Positions 40,613 through 50,888 of a DNA stretch of 64,000 nucleotides are shown here, one piece after another (position 1 is the first letter of the stretch; each line of letters begins with the position of its first letter). A program made the translations under genes and the position numbers. The notes under the pieces are model-generated. The model did not search any database and was not told the origin of the DNA. It saw only the letters and a program-made list of their open reading frames with translations. The DNA is from Salipiger profundus (lineage in GTDB: Bacteria > Pseudomonadota > Alphaproteobacteria > Rhodobacterales > Rhodobacteraceae), in contig NZ_CP014796.1 in assembly GCF_001969385.1 (NCBI RefSeq), positions 3,365,501 through 3,429,500 of the forward strand. The letters run 5' to 3'.

Positions 40613-41575
40613 ATGAAAATCCTGACCACGACCGCGCTTGCCGCGTCGCTTCTCACGCCCGCTCTCGCCTCGGCCGAAGAGCTGACCTTTGCCTGGACTC
40701 CGAACCCGCAGACCCCACAGGTCGATGTCGCCATCGAGAAGGGATACTTCGAGGACGCCGGGCTCGACATCGAGTTCGTCGCCTTCCGCACCGGCCGCGA
40801 GGGCTTCGAGGCAATGCTGGGCGGGCAGGTCGACGTGACCTTCATGGCCGAGTTTCCCGCCGCCGTGGGCGCGCTCACCGGGCAGGAGTTTGCCGTCGTC
40901 GGCGACCTGGCCCGCTTTACCGGCAGCCGGGTGATCGTCAACACCGAGAGCGGCAGCTACGACAGCCCGGCGGATCTTGCCGGCAAGCGCATCGGCACCA
41001 CCATCGGCACCAACGTGAACTACTATCTCGACAGCGTGCTGAAGGACGCGGGCGTCGAGGCAGAGGTGGTCGGCGCGGCGCCGCCCGATCTCGTGCCGGC
41101 GCTGGCGCGCGGCGATCTCGATGGCATCGTGCCGTTCCCGACCTTCTACGGCGCCGCGAAATCGACCCTTGGCGACAGTTACGGCGAACTGCGCGTGCCG
41201 GGCTACGAGGTGCATTACATCCTTGCCGCGACGCCCGAGATGACCGGCGACCGGGCGGAGACGCTCGCGGCCTTCATGGGCGCGCTCGCGAAGGCCGACG
41301 CCGACGTTCAGGCCGACCCCGAGGCCGCGATGGCCGCCGTCAGCAAGTCGATGCAGGGCGCCATGACCCCCGAGGCGCTGGCGACCATGTGGCAGGACGT
41401 CGAGATCGGCCTGAAGCTCGATGCAGGTCTGGCCGAGCTCCTGACAAGCGAGGCCGACTGGATCCTCGAGCAGGGGGTCGTGCGCGGCGAGCCGGTCTCG
41501 CAGGAGCAGATGCTGGAGCATTTCGCCCCGGCTGCACTGGAAGGCGCGGCGCCCGACGCGGTCAGCCTGCCCTGA
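40613..41575 (+). CDS. ABC transporter substrate-binding protein (NrtA/SsuA/TauA-like)
   Basis: A 320-residue periplasmic protein with a signal peptide (MKILTTTALAASLLTPALASA). The family pattern is evident: VAIEKGYFEDAGLDIEFVAF, GQVDVTFMAEFPAAVG, TTIGTNVNYYLDSVLKDAGV. Relatives bind taurine, alkanesulfonates, aromatic sulfonates or pyrimidines. It is the last gene of the operon, 11 bp after the ATPase, and is followed by a strong terminator. Confidence 0.92.
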   Translation: MKILTTTALAASLLTPALASAEELTFAWTPNPQTPQVDVAIEKGYFEDAGLDIEFVAFRTGREGFEAMLGGQVDVTFMAEFPAAVGALTGQEFAVVGDLARFTGSRVIVNTESGSYDSPADLAGKRIGTTIGTNVNYYLDSVLKDAGVEAEVVGAAPPDLVPALARGDLDGIVPFPTFYGAAKSTLGDSYGELRVPGYEVHYILAATPEMTGDRAETLAAFMGALAKADADVQADPEAAMAAVSKSMQGAMTPEALATMWQDVEIGLKLDAGLAELLTSEADWILEQGVVRGEPVSQEQMLEHFAPAALEGAAPDAVSLP

Positions 41576-41614
41576 GCGCTGCATCAGGCGCTCCGACGCG
41601 CCGTCAAAAGCAAG

Positions 41615-41645
41615 AACGCCGCGACAAAAATCGCGGCGTTTCTTC
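41615..41645 (+). terminator. Rho-independent terminator of the ABC operon
   Basis: AACGCCGCGA / TCGCGGCGTT, a perfect 10-bp stem with loop CAAAAA and tail TCTTC. It lies between the ABC operon and the convergent erpA gene, and could act in both directions. Confidence 0.85.
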
Positions 41646-41681
41646 ATTTAAATCAGAATGTTGTGGCACACTTATGATGCA

Positions 41682-42005
41682 TCACATTGAGAAGCTCGTG
41701 CCGCAGCCGCAAGAGCTCGTGGCGTTCGGGTTCTCGATGGTGAAACGCGCGCCGATCAGCTCTTCGGTGAAGTCGATCACCGCGTCGGTCAGGAACGGCA
41801 GCGAGATCTCGTCGATCACGACACGCTCGCCCGAGCCCTCGAGAACGAGGTCGTCGTCGCCCGGATCGTCGAGCTTGATCTCGTATTGGAAGCCCGAGCA
41901 GCCGCCCCCCTCGATCGCCACGCGCAGGGCCTTGCCCTGGGCGCTGGCACCGATCTCGTGGAGACGGGCAAAGGCGCGTTCGGTCACTTTCGGGGGCAGG
42001 TTCAT
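41682..42005 (-). CDS. erpA: Iron-sulfur cluster insertion protein ErpA
   Basis: A-type carrier that hands iron-sulfur clusters to target proteins. The 107-residue protein has the three conserved cysteines C36 (GGCSGF) and C99/C101 (SCGCGTSF). Start is at 42005 with the family N-terminus. It is divergent from dgt, a pairing I recall as common in Rhodobacterales. Confidence 0.93.
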   Translation of the reverse strand: MNLPPKVTERAFARLHEIGASAQGKALRVAIEGGGCSGFQYEIKLDDPGDDDLVLEGSGERVVIDEISLPFLTDAVIDFTEELIGARFTIENPNATSSCGCGTSFSM

Positions 42006-42118
42006 CTATGAGCCCTCTCAACGGTTTAACTTGGCAGACAGCCGTAATATAGGGATCTCAAGGACAGCCGGCAACCGGGAGACCCCCGGCAGGGCCGCCG
42101 CAGACAAGGGCACAGCGC

Positions 42119-43291
42119 ATGGCGAACTACGCTTGCGATCCGGACCAGGCGCGCGGGCGCCTCTTCGCCGAGGAAGAGAGCGCCTTTCGCTCGTGCTTCC
42201 AGCGCGATCGCGACCGGATCATCCATTCCTCCGCATTCCGCAGGCTGAAGCACAAGACACAGGTCTTCGTCGAGCACGAGGGCGACTTCTTCCGCACGCG
42301 GCTGACCCACAGCATCGAGGTGGCGCAGGTGGCGCGCACCATGTCGAACGCGCTGGGGCTCAACACCGACCTGACCGAGGCGGTGGCGCTGGCGCATGAC
42401 CTTGGCCACACACCCTTTGGCCACACCGGCGAGGACGCGCTGGCCGAGCTGATGGCGCCTTACGGCGGCTTCGACCACAACGCGCAGGCCCTGCACATCG
42501 TCACCGCGCTTGAGCGCCATTACGCCGAGTTCGACGGGCTCAACCTGACCTGGGACACGCTCGAGGGCATCGCCAAGCACAACGGCCCACTGCTGCCGTT
42601 GGCCGAGGGCGAGACGCTGCCGGTGACGCTCGCCGCGTACAACGCGCGCCACGATCTCGAACTGCACACCCACGCGAGCGGCGAGGCGCAGGTCGCGGCG
42701 CTGTCGGATGACATCGCCTACAACAACCACGATCTGCAGGACGGCCTGCGCGCCGGGCTCTTCACCGAGGACGAGATCGCGGAACTCGCGCTCATCGCGC
42801 CCGCCTACGCCGAGGTCGACGCGAAGTATCCCGGTCTCGATCCTTACCGCCGCCGGCACGAGGCGCTGCGCCGGGTCTTCGGCTACATGGTCGAGGACGT
42901 GATCGACACCAGCCGTGCCCGGCTCGAGGATGCCGCCCCGCAATGCGCCGAGGACATCCGCCAGCTGGGCCGCCCGGTCATCGCCTTCTCCGACGACATG
43001 TGGGAGAAGCTCAAGGAAATCCGGGGCTTCCTGTTCCGCCGCATGTATCGCGCGCCCTCGGTCATGGAGATCCGTGGCAAGGTCACGCAGGTGGTGCGCG
43101 ATCTCTTTCCACTCTACATGGCCGAGCCCGAGAAACTGCCGCAGCGCTGGCGCAGCGAGATCGACCGCGCCCGCGACGAGGCCGAGCTCGCCCGGTTGGT
43201 GGGGGACTACATCGCCGGCATGACCGACCGTTTCGCGCTGCAGGCACACGCCGACCTGCTGGATATCGACGTCCTTCACGACATCCGCTGA
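42119..43291 (+). CDS. dgt: Deoxyguanosinetriphosphate triphosphohydrolase-like protein
   Basis: HD-domain enzyme that hydrolyses dNTPs to deoxynucleosides and tripolyphosphate. The 390-residue length matches the dGTPase-like type 2 subfamily. The metal/active site is visible in RLTHSIEVAQVAR, AHDLGHTPFGHTGED, and later SDDIAYNNHDLQDGL. The N-terminal FRSCFQRDRDRIIHSSAFRRLKHKTQVF is the family signature. The ATG at 42119 follows GGGCACAGCGC, a weak ribosome binding site. Confidence 0.95.
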   Translation: MANYACDPDQARGRLFAEEESAFRSCFQRDRDRIIHSSAFRRLKHKTQVFVEHEGDFFRTRLTHSIEVAQVARTMSNALGLNTDLTEAVALAHDLGHTPFGHTGEDALAELMAPYGGFDHNAQALHIVTALERHYAEFDGLNLTWDTLEGIAKHNGPLLPLAEGETLPVTLAAYNARHDLELHTHASGEAQVAALSDDIAYNNHDLQDGLRAGLFTEDEIAELALIAPAYAEVDAKYPGLDPYRRRHEALRRVFGYMVEDVIDTSRARLEDAAPQCAEDIRQLGRPVIAFSDDMWEKLKEIRGFLFRRMYRAPSVMEIRGKVTQVVRDLFPLYMAEPEKLPQRWRSEIDRARDEAELARLVGDYIAGMTDRFALQAHADLLDIDVLHDIR

Positions 43292-43432
43292 CCCCCGCCG
43301 CATCCCGCGTGGATGCCATCCGGTAACACCCTCGCGCATGGCTGCGGCGAAGGGACTGGACAGGGGCGGCAAACGGGTCATCTCCTGTGAGCGGCTGCGC
43401 GGACAGGGGCCGCTTCAAAAGGAAGAGTGTGT

Positions 43433-45301
43433 ATGGCTGTGGCTGAAACCGCCGGGATCGCCCCGGTTCTCGGATTTGCGCTGGTGGGCGTGCTGGGCGT
43501 CGGCTCGCAATGGCTGGCATGGCGGCTGCGGCTGCCCGCCATCGTGCTGATGCTGCTGGCCGGGCTCGCCGTGGGCCCGGGTCTCGGCGTGCTCGACCCG
43601 TCCGAGGACTTCGGGTCGCTGATGCAGCCGATGCTCGCCATCGCCGTGGCGATCATCCTGTTCGAGGGCGGCATGACGCTCAACTTCGAGTCGCTCAGCG
43701 ATGCCGCCACCGGCGTGCGGCGGCTCGTGCTGGTCGGCGGACCGCTGGGCTGGGCCGCCTCGAGTGCGGCGCTGCACTGGGGCGTCGGGATCTCGTGGGA
43801 GACCTCGGCGGTCTTCGGCGGCATCATGATCGTCACCGGCCCGACGGTGATCGCGCCGCTGTTGCGTCAGGCCCGGCTCAAGCGCCGCCCGGCGGCGCTG
43901 CTGCAGTGGGAGGCGATCTTCAACGACCCGGTGGGGGCGCTCGCCGCGGTGCTGGCCTTCGAGATCGTGGTCGTCATGCAGAACGCCGAATCCGCCAGCG
44001 CCGCCGCGGTCGACATGGCCGTGGGCATCGTCGGCGCGCTGGTTCTCGGCATCGCCGGGGGCTGGGGCCTGAGCCGCGCCTTCCGCAATGCGCTGGTTCC
44101 GGAATACATGAAGGTGCCGGTGCTCTTCGTGCTGCTGCTGATGGTCTTCGCGCTCTCGGACGCGCTGCTGCACGAAAGCGGGCTGCTCGCGGTCACGATC
44201 ATGGGCCTCTGGATCGCCAATGCCGACCTGCCGAGCTACGCCGAGCTGCGCCGCTTCAAGGAGCACGCCACGATCCTGCTGGTCTCGGGGATCTTCATCC
44301 TGCTCGCCGCCAACATGAGCCGCGAGACGCTGGCCTCGCTCGACTGGTCCGCCGCGCTTTTCGTCGTGGTGGTGATCCTGCTCGCGCGGCCGCTGCCGGT
44401 GCTCGCCGCGCTGGCCTTCTCCAACATTCCGTGGCGCGAACGGCTGCTCGTCGCCTTCACCGGGCCGCGCGGGGTCGTCCTCGTCGCCGTGGCCGGTCTC
44501 TTCGGGGAACGGCTGTCGGCGCTCGGAGTGTCCGATGGCGACCGCGTCGCGCCGCTGGCCTTCGCTCTGGTGGCGGCGACCGTGGTGCTGCATGGCTTCA
44601 CCCTCACGCCGCTCGCGCGGCTGCTCGGGCTGACCGCGACCGAGACGCCCGGCGTGATGATCGTCGGCGGCTCGCGCTGGTCGACGGCGCTGGGGATGGC
44701 GCTGCGCAAGCTCGACCTGCCGGTGCTGATCGCGGACCCGAACCACGCGCATCTGCGGCAGGCGCGCGAGGCCGGGCTCGACACCTTCTGGGGCGACATC
44801 CTCTCCGAGGCGGCCGAGCACAAGCTCGACTTCGTGACCTACGACAAGGTCATCGCCGCCACCGACAACGATGCCTACAACACGCTGGTGGCCACCGACC
44901 TCGCGCCGGAGTTCGGTCGCGAGCACGTCTTCCAGCTCAAGCGGATGCGCCACGCCTCCGCCCGGCACGCGCTGCCGGCAACGCTCGGCGGGCAGAAGAT
45001 CGGCGCGGACGAGTCCTACTTCGAGGCCAACGCGCGGCTCGCCGACGGCTGGGAAATCCGCGTGACGAAGATCTCGGCCGAGTTCCCGCTCGAACAATGG
45101 CGCGAGAAGAACCCCGAGGCCATCGTGATCGCCGACCTCGGCCCGCATGGCACATTGCGGCTGCGCGGCCCCGAGGACAAGGTGAAGGACACCGAGGGCA
45201 CCCGCCTCGTGGTGGTCGCGCCGAAGCGCCAGGAACGCGCCGAGGACCGTCGGGACGAGAACGGCAACGACACCATGAAGAGCGTCGCTGCCAAGGGCTG
45301 A
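43433..45301 (+). CDS. Cation:proton antiporter with TrkA-type domains
   Basis: A 622-residue membrane protein. Residues about 1-400 form a CPA1/NhaP-like sodium/proton exchanger with 12 or so helices ([24 protein letters not shown] holding the ND ion-site motif; [11 protein letters not shown]). Residues about 405-600 are a cytosolic TrkA-N nucleotide-binding domain ([14 protein letters not shown]) and a TrkA-C-like domain. Such fusions gate sodium or potassium flux by ligand binding. AAAGGAAG fixes the ATG at 43433. It lies between dgt and argS and is followed by a full palindromic repeat. Confidence 0.9.
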   Translation: MAVAETAGIAPVLGFALVGVLGVGSQWLAWRLRLPAIVLMLLAGLAVGPGLGVLDPSEDFGSLMQPMLAIAVAIILFEGGMTLNFESLSDAATGVRRLVLVGGPLGWAASSAALHWGVGISWETSAVFGGIMIVTGPTVIAPLLRQARLKRRPAALLQWEAIFNDPVGALAAVLAFEIVVVMQNAESASAAAVDMAVGIVGALVLGIAGGWGLSRAFRNALVPEYMKVPVLFVLLLMVFALSDALLHESGLLAVTIMGLWIANADLPSYAELRRFKEHATILLVSGIFILLAANMSRETLASLDWSAALFVVVVILLARPLPVLAALAFSNIPWRERLLVAFTGPRGVVLVAVAGLFGERLSALGVSDGDRVAPLAFALVAATVVLHGFTLTPLARLLGLTATETPGVMIVGGSRWSTALGMALRKLDLPVLIADPNHAHLRQAREAGLDTFWGDILSEAAEHKLDFVTYDKVIAATDNDAYNTLVATDLAPEFGREHVFQLKRMRHASARHALPATLGGQKIGADESYFEANARLADGWEIRVTKISAEFPLEQWREKNPEAIVIADLGPHGTLRLRGPEDKVKDTEGTRLVVVAPKRQERAEDRRDENGNDTMKSVAAKG

Positions 45302-45350
45302 CACCGGCGCTCCGATCCATAACCCGTGCCCGGCCGATCGGTCCGGCCGG

Positions 45351-45465
45351 CCTCCGGCGGGGATATTTTTCGGCCAGAAGAAACCCTGGTCAACGCGCCC
45401 GGTGTTTCTTCTGGCTGAAAATATCCCGGGGGAGTCCGCGGAACGCGGACGGGGGCAGCGCCCCC
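45351..45465. repeat. Dispersed intergenic palindrome, copy 4 (full)
   Basis: Left arm CCTCCGGCGGGGATATTTTT then CGGCCAGAAGAAA; right arm TTTCTTCTGGCTGAAAATAT then CCCGGGGGAG, with secondary hairpins GTCCGCGGAACGCGGAC (45434-45450) and GGGGGCAGCGCCCCC (45451-45465). The best preserved copy, after the antiporter gene. The secondary hairpins also occur in copy 2. Confidence 0.88.
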
Positions 45466-45557
45466 GGTGTAGTCTCGCCGGCTCTTGCGCACGGCCGGCA
45501 TTTGACCCCGCCCGCCGAAGTGATAGAGGAAGCGCCGACCGCATGGAGACAGAACAG

Positions 45558-47300
45558 ATGAACCTCTTCACCGACATCCGCGCGCTTGTGCTGCAGGCGA
45601 TCGAGGCGCTGCAGGCCGAGGGCGCGCTGCCCGCCGATCTGAACACCGCCCCCGTGACGGTGGAGCCGCCCCGAGACCCGCTGCATGGCGACATGGCCAC
45701 CAACGCCGCGATGGTGCTTGCCAAGCCCGCGAAGCAGAAGCCGCGCGACATCGCCGAGGCGCTGGCCGCGAAGATCGGTGCCGACGACCGGATCGTCAGC
45801 GCCGAGGTGGCGGGGCCGGGGTTCCTCAACCTGCGGCTCGCGCCGTCGGTCTGGCAGGCGCTGCCCGAGACCGTGCTGGGGCAGGGCACCGACTTCGGCC
45901 GCTCCGACCTGGGGCAGGGCGAGAAGGTCAACGTGGAATACGTCTCGGCCAATCCCACCGGTCCGCTGCACGTCGGCCATACCCGCGGCGCGGTCTTCGG
46001 TGACGCGCTGGCGAGTCTGCTGGATTTCGCAGGCTACGACGTCACTCGCGAATACTACATCAACGACGGCGGGGCGCAGGTGGATGTGCTCGCGCGGTCG
46101 GTCTACCTGCGCTACCTTGAGGCGCAGGGCCACGATGTCGAGTTCGCCGACGGCACCTATCCGGGCGACTACCTGATCCCGGTGGGCGAGAAGCTCAAGG
46201 AAAAGGTCGGCGACCGCTACGTCGGCGCGCCCGAGTCCGTCTGGCTGGAAGAGGTGCGCGATTTTGCCACCGAGGAGATGATGTCGCTGATCCGCGAGGA
46301 TCTCGCGATGCTCGGCGTGAAGATGGATACCTTCTTCTCGGAGAAGTCGCTCTACGGCACCGGGAAGATCGAGGCCGCGATCGAGGATCTGCGCAGCAAG
46401 GGCCTCATCTACCGCGGCACGCTCGAGCCGCCCAAGGGCAAGCTGCCCGAGGACTGGGAGCCGCGCGAGCAGACGCTCTTCAAGTCGACCGAACACGGTG
46501 ACGATGTCGACCGGCCGATCATGAAGTCGGACGGGGCATGGACCTATTTCGCGCCGGACATCGCCTATCACTACGACAAGGTGACGCGCGGCTACGACCA
46601 GCTCATCGACGTCTTCGGCGCGGACCACGGCGGCTACGTCAAGCGGATGAAGGCGGCGGTCTCGGCGCTGTCGGACGGCAAGACGCCGCTCGACATCAAG
46701 CTGATCCAGCTGGTGAAGCTCTTCAAGAACGGCGAGCCGTTCAAGATGTCGAAGCGGGCCGGCACGTTTGTCACCCTGCGCGACGTGGTCGAGGAAGTCG
46801 GCCCCGACGTGACCCGCTTCGTCATGCTGACCCGCAAGAACGATGCGCCGCTCGACTTCGACTTCGCCAAGGCCGTCGAGCAGTCCAAGGAGAACCCGGT
46901 CTTCTACGTGCAGTATGCCCACGCACGGATCTGCTCGGTGATGCGCAAGGCGACCGAGGCCGGGATCGACGTCTCGGACGCGGCGCTCGGCGGTGCCGAC
47001 CTGTCGGTGCTCGACCACGAGTCCGAACTCGGCCTGATGAAGAAACTCGCCGAATGGCCGCGTCTCGTCGAGATCGCCGCGAAGGGACACGAACCCCATA
47101 AGGTCGCGATCTGGCTCAATGAACTGGCCTCGGACCTGCACGCGCTCTGGAACAAGGGGCACGACGAGCCGGCGCTTCGGTTCCTGCAGGATGACGCCGC
47201 CACCAGCCAGAGCAAAATCGCACTGGCCCGGGCCGTCGCGGTTGTCATTTCCGCGGGCCTTGGTATCTTGGGCGTGACCCCGGTGGAAGAAATGCGCTGA
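45558..47300 (+). CDS. argS: Arginyl-tRNA synthetase
   Basis: Charges tRNA-Arg. It is 580 residues. The HIGH-type motif is [17 protein letters not shown] and the KMSK-like motif is [10 protein letters not shown]. The C-terminal anticodon-binding DALR domain ends [14 protein letters not shown] prefer the ATG at 45558 ([15 protein letters not shown] 9 bases upstream); the ATG at 45543 would add METEQ and cannot be excluded. First gene of a run with SPOR, nagZ, scpA and scpB. Confidence 0.95.
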   Translation: MNLFTDIRALVLQAIEALQAEGALPADLNTAPVTVEPPRDPLHGDMATNAAMVLAKPAKQKPRDIAEALAAKIGADDRIVSAEVAGPGFLNLRLAPSVWQALPETVLGQGTDFGRSDLGQGEKVNVEYVSANPTGPLHVGHTRGAVFGDALASLLDFAGYDVTREYYINDGGAQVDVLARSVYLRYLEAQGHDVEFADGTYPGDYLIPVGEKLKEKVGDRYVGAPESVWLEEVRDFATEEMMSLIREDLAMLGVKMDTFFSEKSLYGTGKIEAAIEDLRSKGLIYRGTLEPPKGKLPEDWEPREQTLFKSTEHGDDVDRPIMKSDGAWTYFAPDIAYHYDKVTRGYDQLIDVFGADHGGYVKRMKAAVSALSDGKTPLDIKLIQLVKLFKNGEPFKMSKRAGTFVTLRDVVEEVGPDVTRFVMLTRKNDAPLDFDFAKAVEQSKENPVFYVQYAHARICSVMRKATEAGIDVSDAALGGADLSVLDHESELGLMKKLAEWPRLVEIAAKGHEPHKVAIWLNELASDLHALWNKGHDEPALRFLQDDAATSQSKIALARAVAVVISAGLGILGVTPVEEMR

Positions 47301-47384
47301 GCCGAAGAATGCCGCGCCGCCCCGGGGACTGACGGGCAGAGCAAGAGACCGCGATCTCGACGGGCGCGGGGCAGCGAGGCAGAC

Positions 47385-48380
47385 ATGGCGGATTTCACCT
47401 ACGAGGGGCCTGCCGGACGGCAGGCGCCGGGCGGGCGCAGGGTTGCGAACCTGGCCAACTGGACAGGCGCGGCGGTGTCGCTGGCGCTGATGTGCGGCGT
47501 CGGTGTCTGGGGCTACAAGCTGCTGGTGCGTGACGTGACAGGCATCCCGGTCGTGCAGGCCATGGAGGGCCCGATGCGCATCGCCCCCGAGGACCCGGGC
47601 GGCACGCTCGCGGATCATCAGGGGCTGGCGGTCAACGGTGTCGCCGGCACCGGCACCGCGGCGCCCGTGCCGGACAAGCTTCTTCTTGCACCGCAAGCTT
47701 CCGGCCTGAGCGACGAGGACGTGGCGCTTTCCGAACTGTCACCGCAGGACACGCCCGCGACCCGGACCGGCGCCGCGCAGTCGGATGCCGAGATCACACT
47801 CGGCGACCCCGAGGGCGCCCAGCCGTTGCCCGAAGGCGTCGATCCCATGGAGGCGCTGGCCGACAAGATCGCCGCCGACGCGGTGCCGCTGTCGGATCTT
47901 GCGCCGGGCGAGGACTCCGAGGTCGTCACCGAACTGTCCGATCCCGACGCCGAGGAGGTCGCCGAGGCCGAGGATGCCGCACCGGCCCCGGCCGGCGCGC
48001 TGCTGCGCTCGCTACGTCCGCAAGTCCGGCCCGCCTCGCTGCCGACGCAACCGTCTGCCGACGCGATGATCGCGGCCGCCGTGCAATCGCAGGCCGGCCC
48101 CACCGAGGTCGATCCCGACACGCTGCCCGCCGGTACCCGGCTCGCGCAGCTCGGGGCCTATGACAGCCCCGAGACCGCGCGCAGCGAGTGGCGCCGCTTC
48201 TCGGCGCGTTTCGAAGAATTCATGGACGGCAAGGACCGTGTCATCGAACGTGCCACCTCGGGCGGGCGGGTGTTCTACCGCCTCCGCGCCCATGGCTTCG
48301 CCGACCTGTCCGACGCTCGCCGTTTCTGCGCTGCGCTGGTGGCCGAGCAGGCGGACTGCATCCCGGTGACCACGCGGTGA
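47385..48380 (+). CDS. SPOR-domain membrane protein
   Basis: A 331-residue bitopic protein. One transmembrane helix is at about 22-46 (NLANWTGAAVSLALMCGVGVWGYKLLV). A long acidic, proline/alanine-rich periplasmic linker follows, then a C-terminal SPOR domain at about 250-331 (RLAQLGAYDSPETARSEWRRFSARFEEFM). SPOR domains bind denuded peptidoglycan at the division septum. It overlaps nagZ by GTGA, fitting a shared cell-wall role. Confidence 0.9.
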   Translation: MADFTYEGPAGRQAPGGRRVANLANWTGAAVSLALMCGVGVWGYKLLVRDVTGIPVVQAMEGPMRIAPEDPGGTLADHQGLAVNGVAGTGTAAPVPDKLLLAPQASGLSDEDVALSELSPQDTPATRTGAAQSDAEITLGDPEGAQPLPEGVDPMEALADKIAADAVPLSDLAPGEDSEVVTELSDPDAEEVAEAEDAAPAPAGALLRSLRPQVRPASLPTQPSADAMIAAAVQSQAGPTEVDPDTLPAGTRLAQLGAYDSPETARSEWRRFSARFEEFMDGKDRVIERATSGGRVFYRLRAHGFADLSDARRFCAALVAEQADCIPVTTR

Positions 48381-49381
48381 GCGGCGGTCGTGGTGCCGCG
48401 ATCCTCGCGCCCGAAGGGCTGCGTCTGACCGGGGCCGAGCGCCGGTTCTTCGCCGACGCCGATCCCTTCGGTTTCATCCTCTTCACCCGCAACCTCGAGA
48501 CGCCGGACCAGATCCGCGCGCTGACCTCGGATCTGCGCGAGGTGGTGGGCTGGCACGCGCCGATCTTCATCGACCAGGAGGGCGGCCGGGTCCAGCGCCT
48601 GCGCCCGCCGCTGGCGACCGAGTGGCTGCCGCCGCTCGACGACGTCTCCCGCTACGGCGCCGACGCGCCGCGCGCCATGTGGCTGCGTTACCGGATCACA
48701 GCCGCCGAGCTGCTGGGCCTCGGGATCGACGGCAACTGCGCGCCCATGCTCGACGTGGCGCGGCCCCAGACCCACCGCTTCCTGCGCAACCGCTGCTACG
48801 GCGAGACCCCGGAGCGGGTGGCCGAGATCGGTGTCGCCGTGGCGCAGGGCCTGATGCAGGGCGGCGTCCTGCCGGTCATCAAGCATCTGCCGGGGCACGG
48901 TCTCGCGCAGCTCGACAGCCATCTCGACCTGCCGCGCATCGACGCGCCCCGCGACGAGCTCGACCGCATCGACTTCGAGGCCTTCCGCCCGTTCCACGAA
49001 ATGCCGCTGGGCATGACCGCGCATCTGGTCTTCGAGGGGCTGAACACCGAGCCCGCCACGATCGACCCGGCGATGATCCGGCTGATCCGCGAGGACATCG
49101 GCTTCACCGGCTTCCTGATGACCGACGACATCTCGATGGAGGCGCTGTCGGGCAGTGTCGCCGAGCGCGGCGAGGCGGCCTTGGCTGCCGGCTGCGACTG
49201 CGTGCTGCACTGCAACGGCGAGATGGACGAGATGGTGGCGCTCATGCGCCGGGCGGGCGAGATGTCCGAGCCGGCCCGCGCCCGTGCCGAGGCAGCGCTT
49301 GCCAGCCGCACGATCCCGGCCGAGGTCGATCTGGCCGAGCTGCACGCGGAGCGCGAGGCGCTTCTGAACGGGCATCGCTGA
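48377..49381 (+). CDS. nagZ: Beta-N-acetylhexosaminidase
   Basis: Family 3 glycoside hydrolase that releases GlcNAc from muropeptides in cell-wall recycling. It is 334 residues from a GTG overlapping the previous stop. Substrate and catalytic motifs are FIDQEGGRVQRL, KHLPGHGLAQLDSHLDLPRI (catalytic His loop) and MTDDISMEAL with the nucleophile Asp. The stop overlaps scpA (TGATG). Confidence 0.94.
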   Translation: MSGGRGAAILAPEGLRLTGAERRFFADADPFGFILFTRNLETPDQIRALTSDLREVVGWHAPIFIDQEGGRVQRLRPPLATEWLPPLDDVSRYGADAPRAMWLRYRITAAELLGLGIDGNCAPMLDVARPQTHRFLRNRCYGETPERVAEIGVAVAQGLMQGGVLPVIKHLPGHGLAQLDSHLDLPRIDAPRDELDRIDFEAFRPFHEMPLGMTAHLVFEGLNTEPATIDPAMIRLIREDIGFTGFLMTDDISMEALSGSVAERGEAALAAGCDCVLHCNGEMDEMVALMRRAGEMSEPARARAEAALASRTIPAEVDLAELHAEREALLNGHR

Positions 49382-50184
49382 TGGCGGAGGACCGCGCGCA
49401 GAGCAACGTGGAGTCGCTCTCGGTCGCCGAACGTCTCGCGGCCGAGGCGCTTATCGTGGATGTCGACGGGTTCGAGGGGCCGCTCGACCTGCTTCTGACG
49501 CTGTCGCGCACCCAGAAGGTCGACCTCCGCAAGATCTCGGTGCTCGAGCTCGCCCGGCAATACCTCGCCTTCGTCGAAAAGGCGAACGAGCTGCGCATCG
49601 AACTGGCCGCCGACTATCTCGTCATGGCGGCCTGGCTCGCCTTCCTGAAATCCCGCCTGCTGCTGCCTCCGGACCCCGAGGACGAGGGCCCGAGCGGCGA
49701 GGAAATGGCGGCGCATCTGGCCTTCCAGCTGGAGCGGCTGCAGGCGATGCGCGACGCCGCGGCACGGCTCATGGCGCGTGACCGGCTGGGCCGCGACGTG
49801 TTCGCGCGCGGGCAGGTCGAGACCGTCGAGCGTGTGCGCAGCGTGCAATACAGCGCGACGCTGCTCGATCTCATGCAGGCCTACGCGCGGCTGCGCACCC
49901 GCGACGAGTTCCGCCCGTTCGTGATGGACCGCGACAGCGTCTACACGATGGAAGAGGCGCTCGACCGGATGCGCGGGCTGCTCGGGTTCGCAGGGCAGTG
50001 GACGGATATTTCCTCGTGGCTGCCGGACGGCTGGGATGCGGACCCGGTGAAATGGCGCTCGGCCACGGCGGCGACCTTTGCCGCGTCGCTGGAGCTTGTG
50101 AAGGAGGGCCATGCCGAGATACGGCAGTCGGACACCTTCGCGCCGATTCATCTGCGCAAACGGGAGAAACGCCATGATCCCTGA
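49381..50184 (+). CDS. scpA: Segregation and condensation protein A
   Basis: Kleisin subunit that bridges the SMC heads in the chromosome-condensing complex. It is 267 residues. The N-terminal motif DVDGFEGPLDLLLTLSRTQKVDLRKISVLELARQYL and ADYLVMAAWLAFLKSRLLLP are diagnostic. The C-terminal winged helix is at about 195-255. It overlaps scpB by 11 bp. No smc gene lies within the window. Confidence 0.95.
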   Translation: MAEDRAQSNVESLSVAERLAAEALIVDVDGFEGPLDLLLTLSRTQKVDLRKISVLELARQYLAFVEKANELRIELAADYLVMAAWLAFLKSRLLLPPDPEDEGPSGEEMAAHLAFQLERLQAMRDAAARLMARDRLGRDVFARGQVETVERVRSVQYSATLLDLMQAYARLRTRDEFRPFVMDRDSVYTMEEALDRMRGLLGFAGQWTDISSWLPDGWDADPVKWRSATAATFAASLELVKEGHAEIRQSDTFAPIHLRKREKRHDP

Positions 50185-50887
50185 GCAAGACACCACCAAC
50201 GAGACCGCCCCGGAGGGGGCCGAGACCACGGCCTCCGAAGCGGCATCCGGCGTGCTTTTCGAAGCGCCGACGATGCATGAGCAGGAGCGCATGGTCGAGG
50301 CCGTGCTCTTTGCCTCTGCCGAGCCGGTCTCCCTGCGCGATCTCGAAGCACGGATGCCGCATGGCAGCGATCCTGCCGAGGCCTTGGTGAAGTTGCGGGC
50401 CCGCTACGAGGGGCGCGGTGTGCAGGTCGTGCGCGTCGGCGACGCCTGGGCGATCCGCACGGCGGCCGACCTCGGGTTCCTGATGCAGAAGGAGACCGTC
50501 GAGACCCGCAAGCTCAGCCGCGCCGCGATCGAGACCCTGGCGATCATCGCCTACCACCAGCCGGTGACCCGTGCCGAGATCGAGGAGATCCGCGGTGTCA
50601 GCGTATCGCGCGGGACGGTGGATCAGCTGCTCGAGATGGAGTGGATCCGGTTCGGGCGCCGAAAGATGACGCCGGGGCGGCCGGTGACGTTTGTCGTGAC
50701 CGAGACCTTTCTCGATCACTTCAGCCTCGAGAACGCCCGCGACCTGCCGGGTCTCAAGGAGTTGCGCGCCGCCGGTTTGCTGGACAATAGACCGCCGCCC
50801 GGCACGACGCCGCTTGGCAGAACACGCGACGAGGACGCGGAAGACGAGGGCGACGCCCCCGGTCAGAGCGAGCTTTTCGAAGACTGA
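50174..50887 (+). CDS. scpB: Segregation and condensation protein B
   Basis: Winged-helix partner of ScpA. It is 237 residues. Diagnostic stretches are ERMVEAVLFASAEPVSL, LSRAAIETLAIIAYHQPVTRAEIEEIRGV and TFLDHFSLENARDLPGL. The ATG at 50174 follows GGGAGAAACGCC. The C-terminal 40 residues are acidic and disordered. A stem-loop follows. tatABC, which I recall following scpB in many Rhodobacterales, is not present here. Confidence 0.95.
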   Translation: MIPEQDTTNETAPEGAETTASEAASGVLFEAPTMHEQERMVEAVLFASAEPVSLRDLEARMPHGSDPAEALVKLRARYEGRGVQVVRVGDAWAIRTAADLGFLMQKETVETRKLSRAAIETLAIIAYHQPVTRAEIEEIRGVSVSRGTVDQLLEMEWIRFGRRKMTPGRPVTFVVTETFLDHFSLENARDLPGLKELRAAGLLDNRPPPGTTPLGRTRDEDAEDEGDAPGQSELFED

Positions 50888-50888
50888 A

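Noticed and set aside
43433..45301. The antiporter as a KefB/KefC glutathione-gated potassium channel
   Set aside because: The membrane part carries the NhaP/CPA1-like FNDPVG motif instead of the CPA2 HxLS pattern, and there is no KefG/KefF partner gene.
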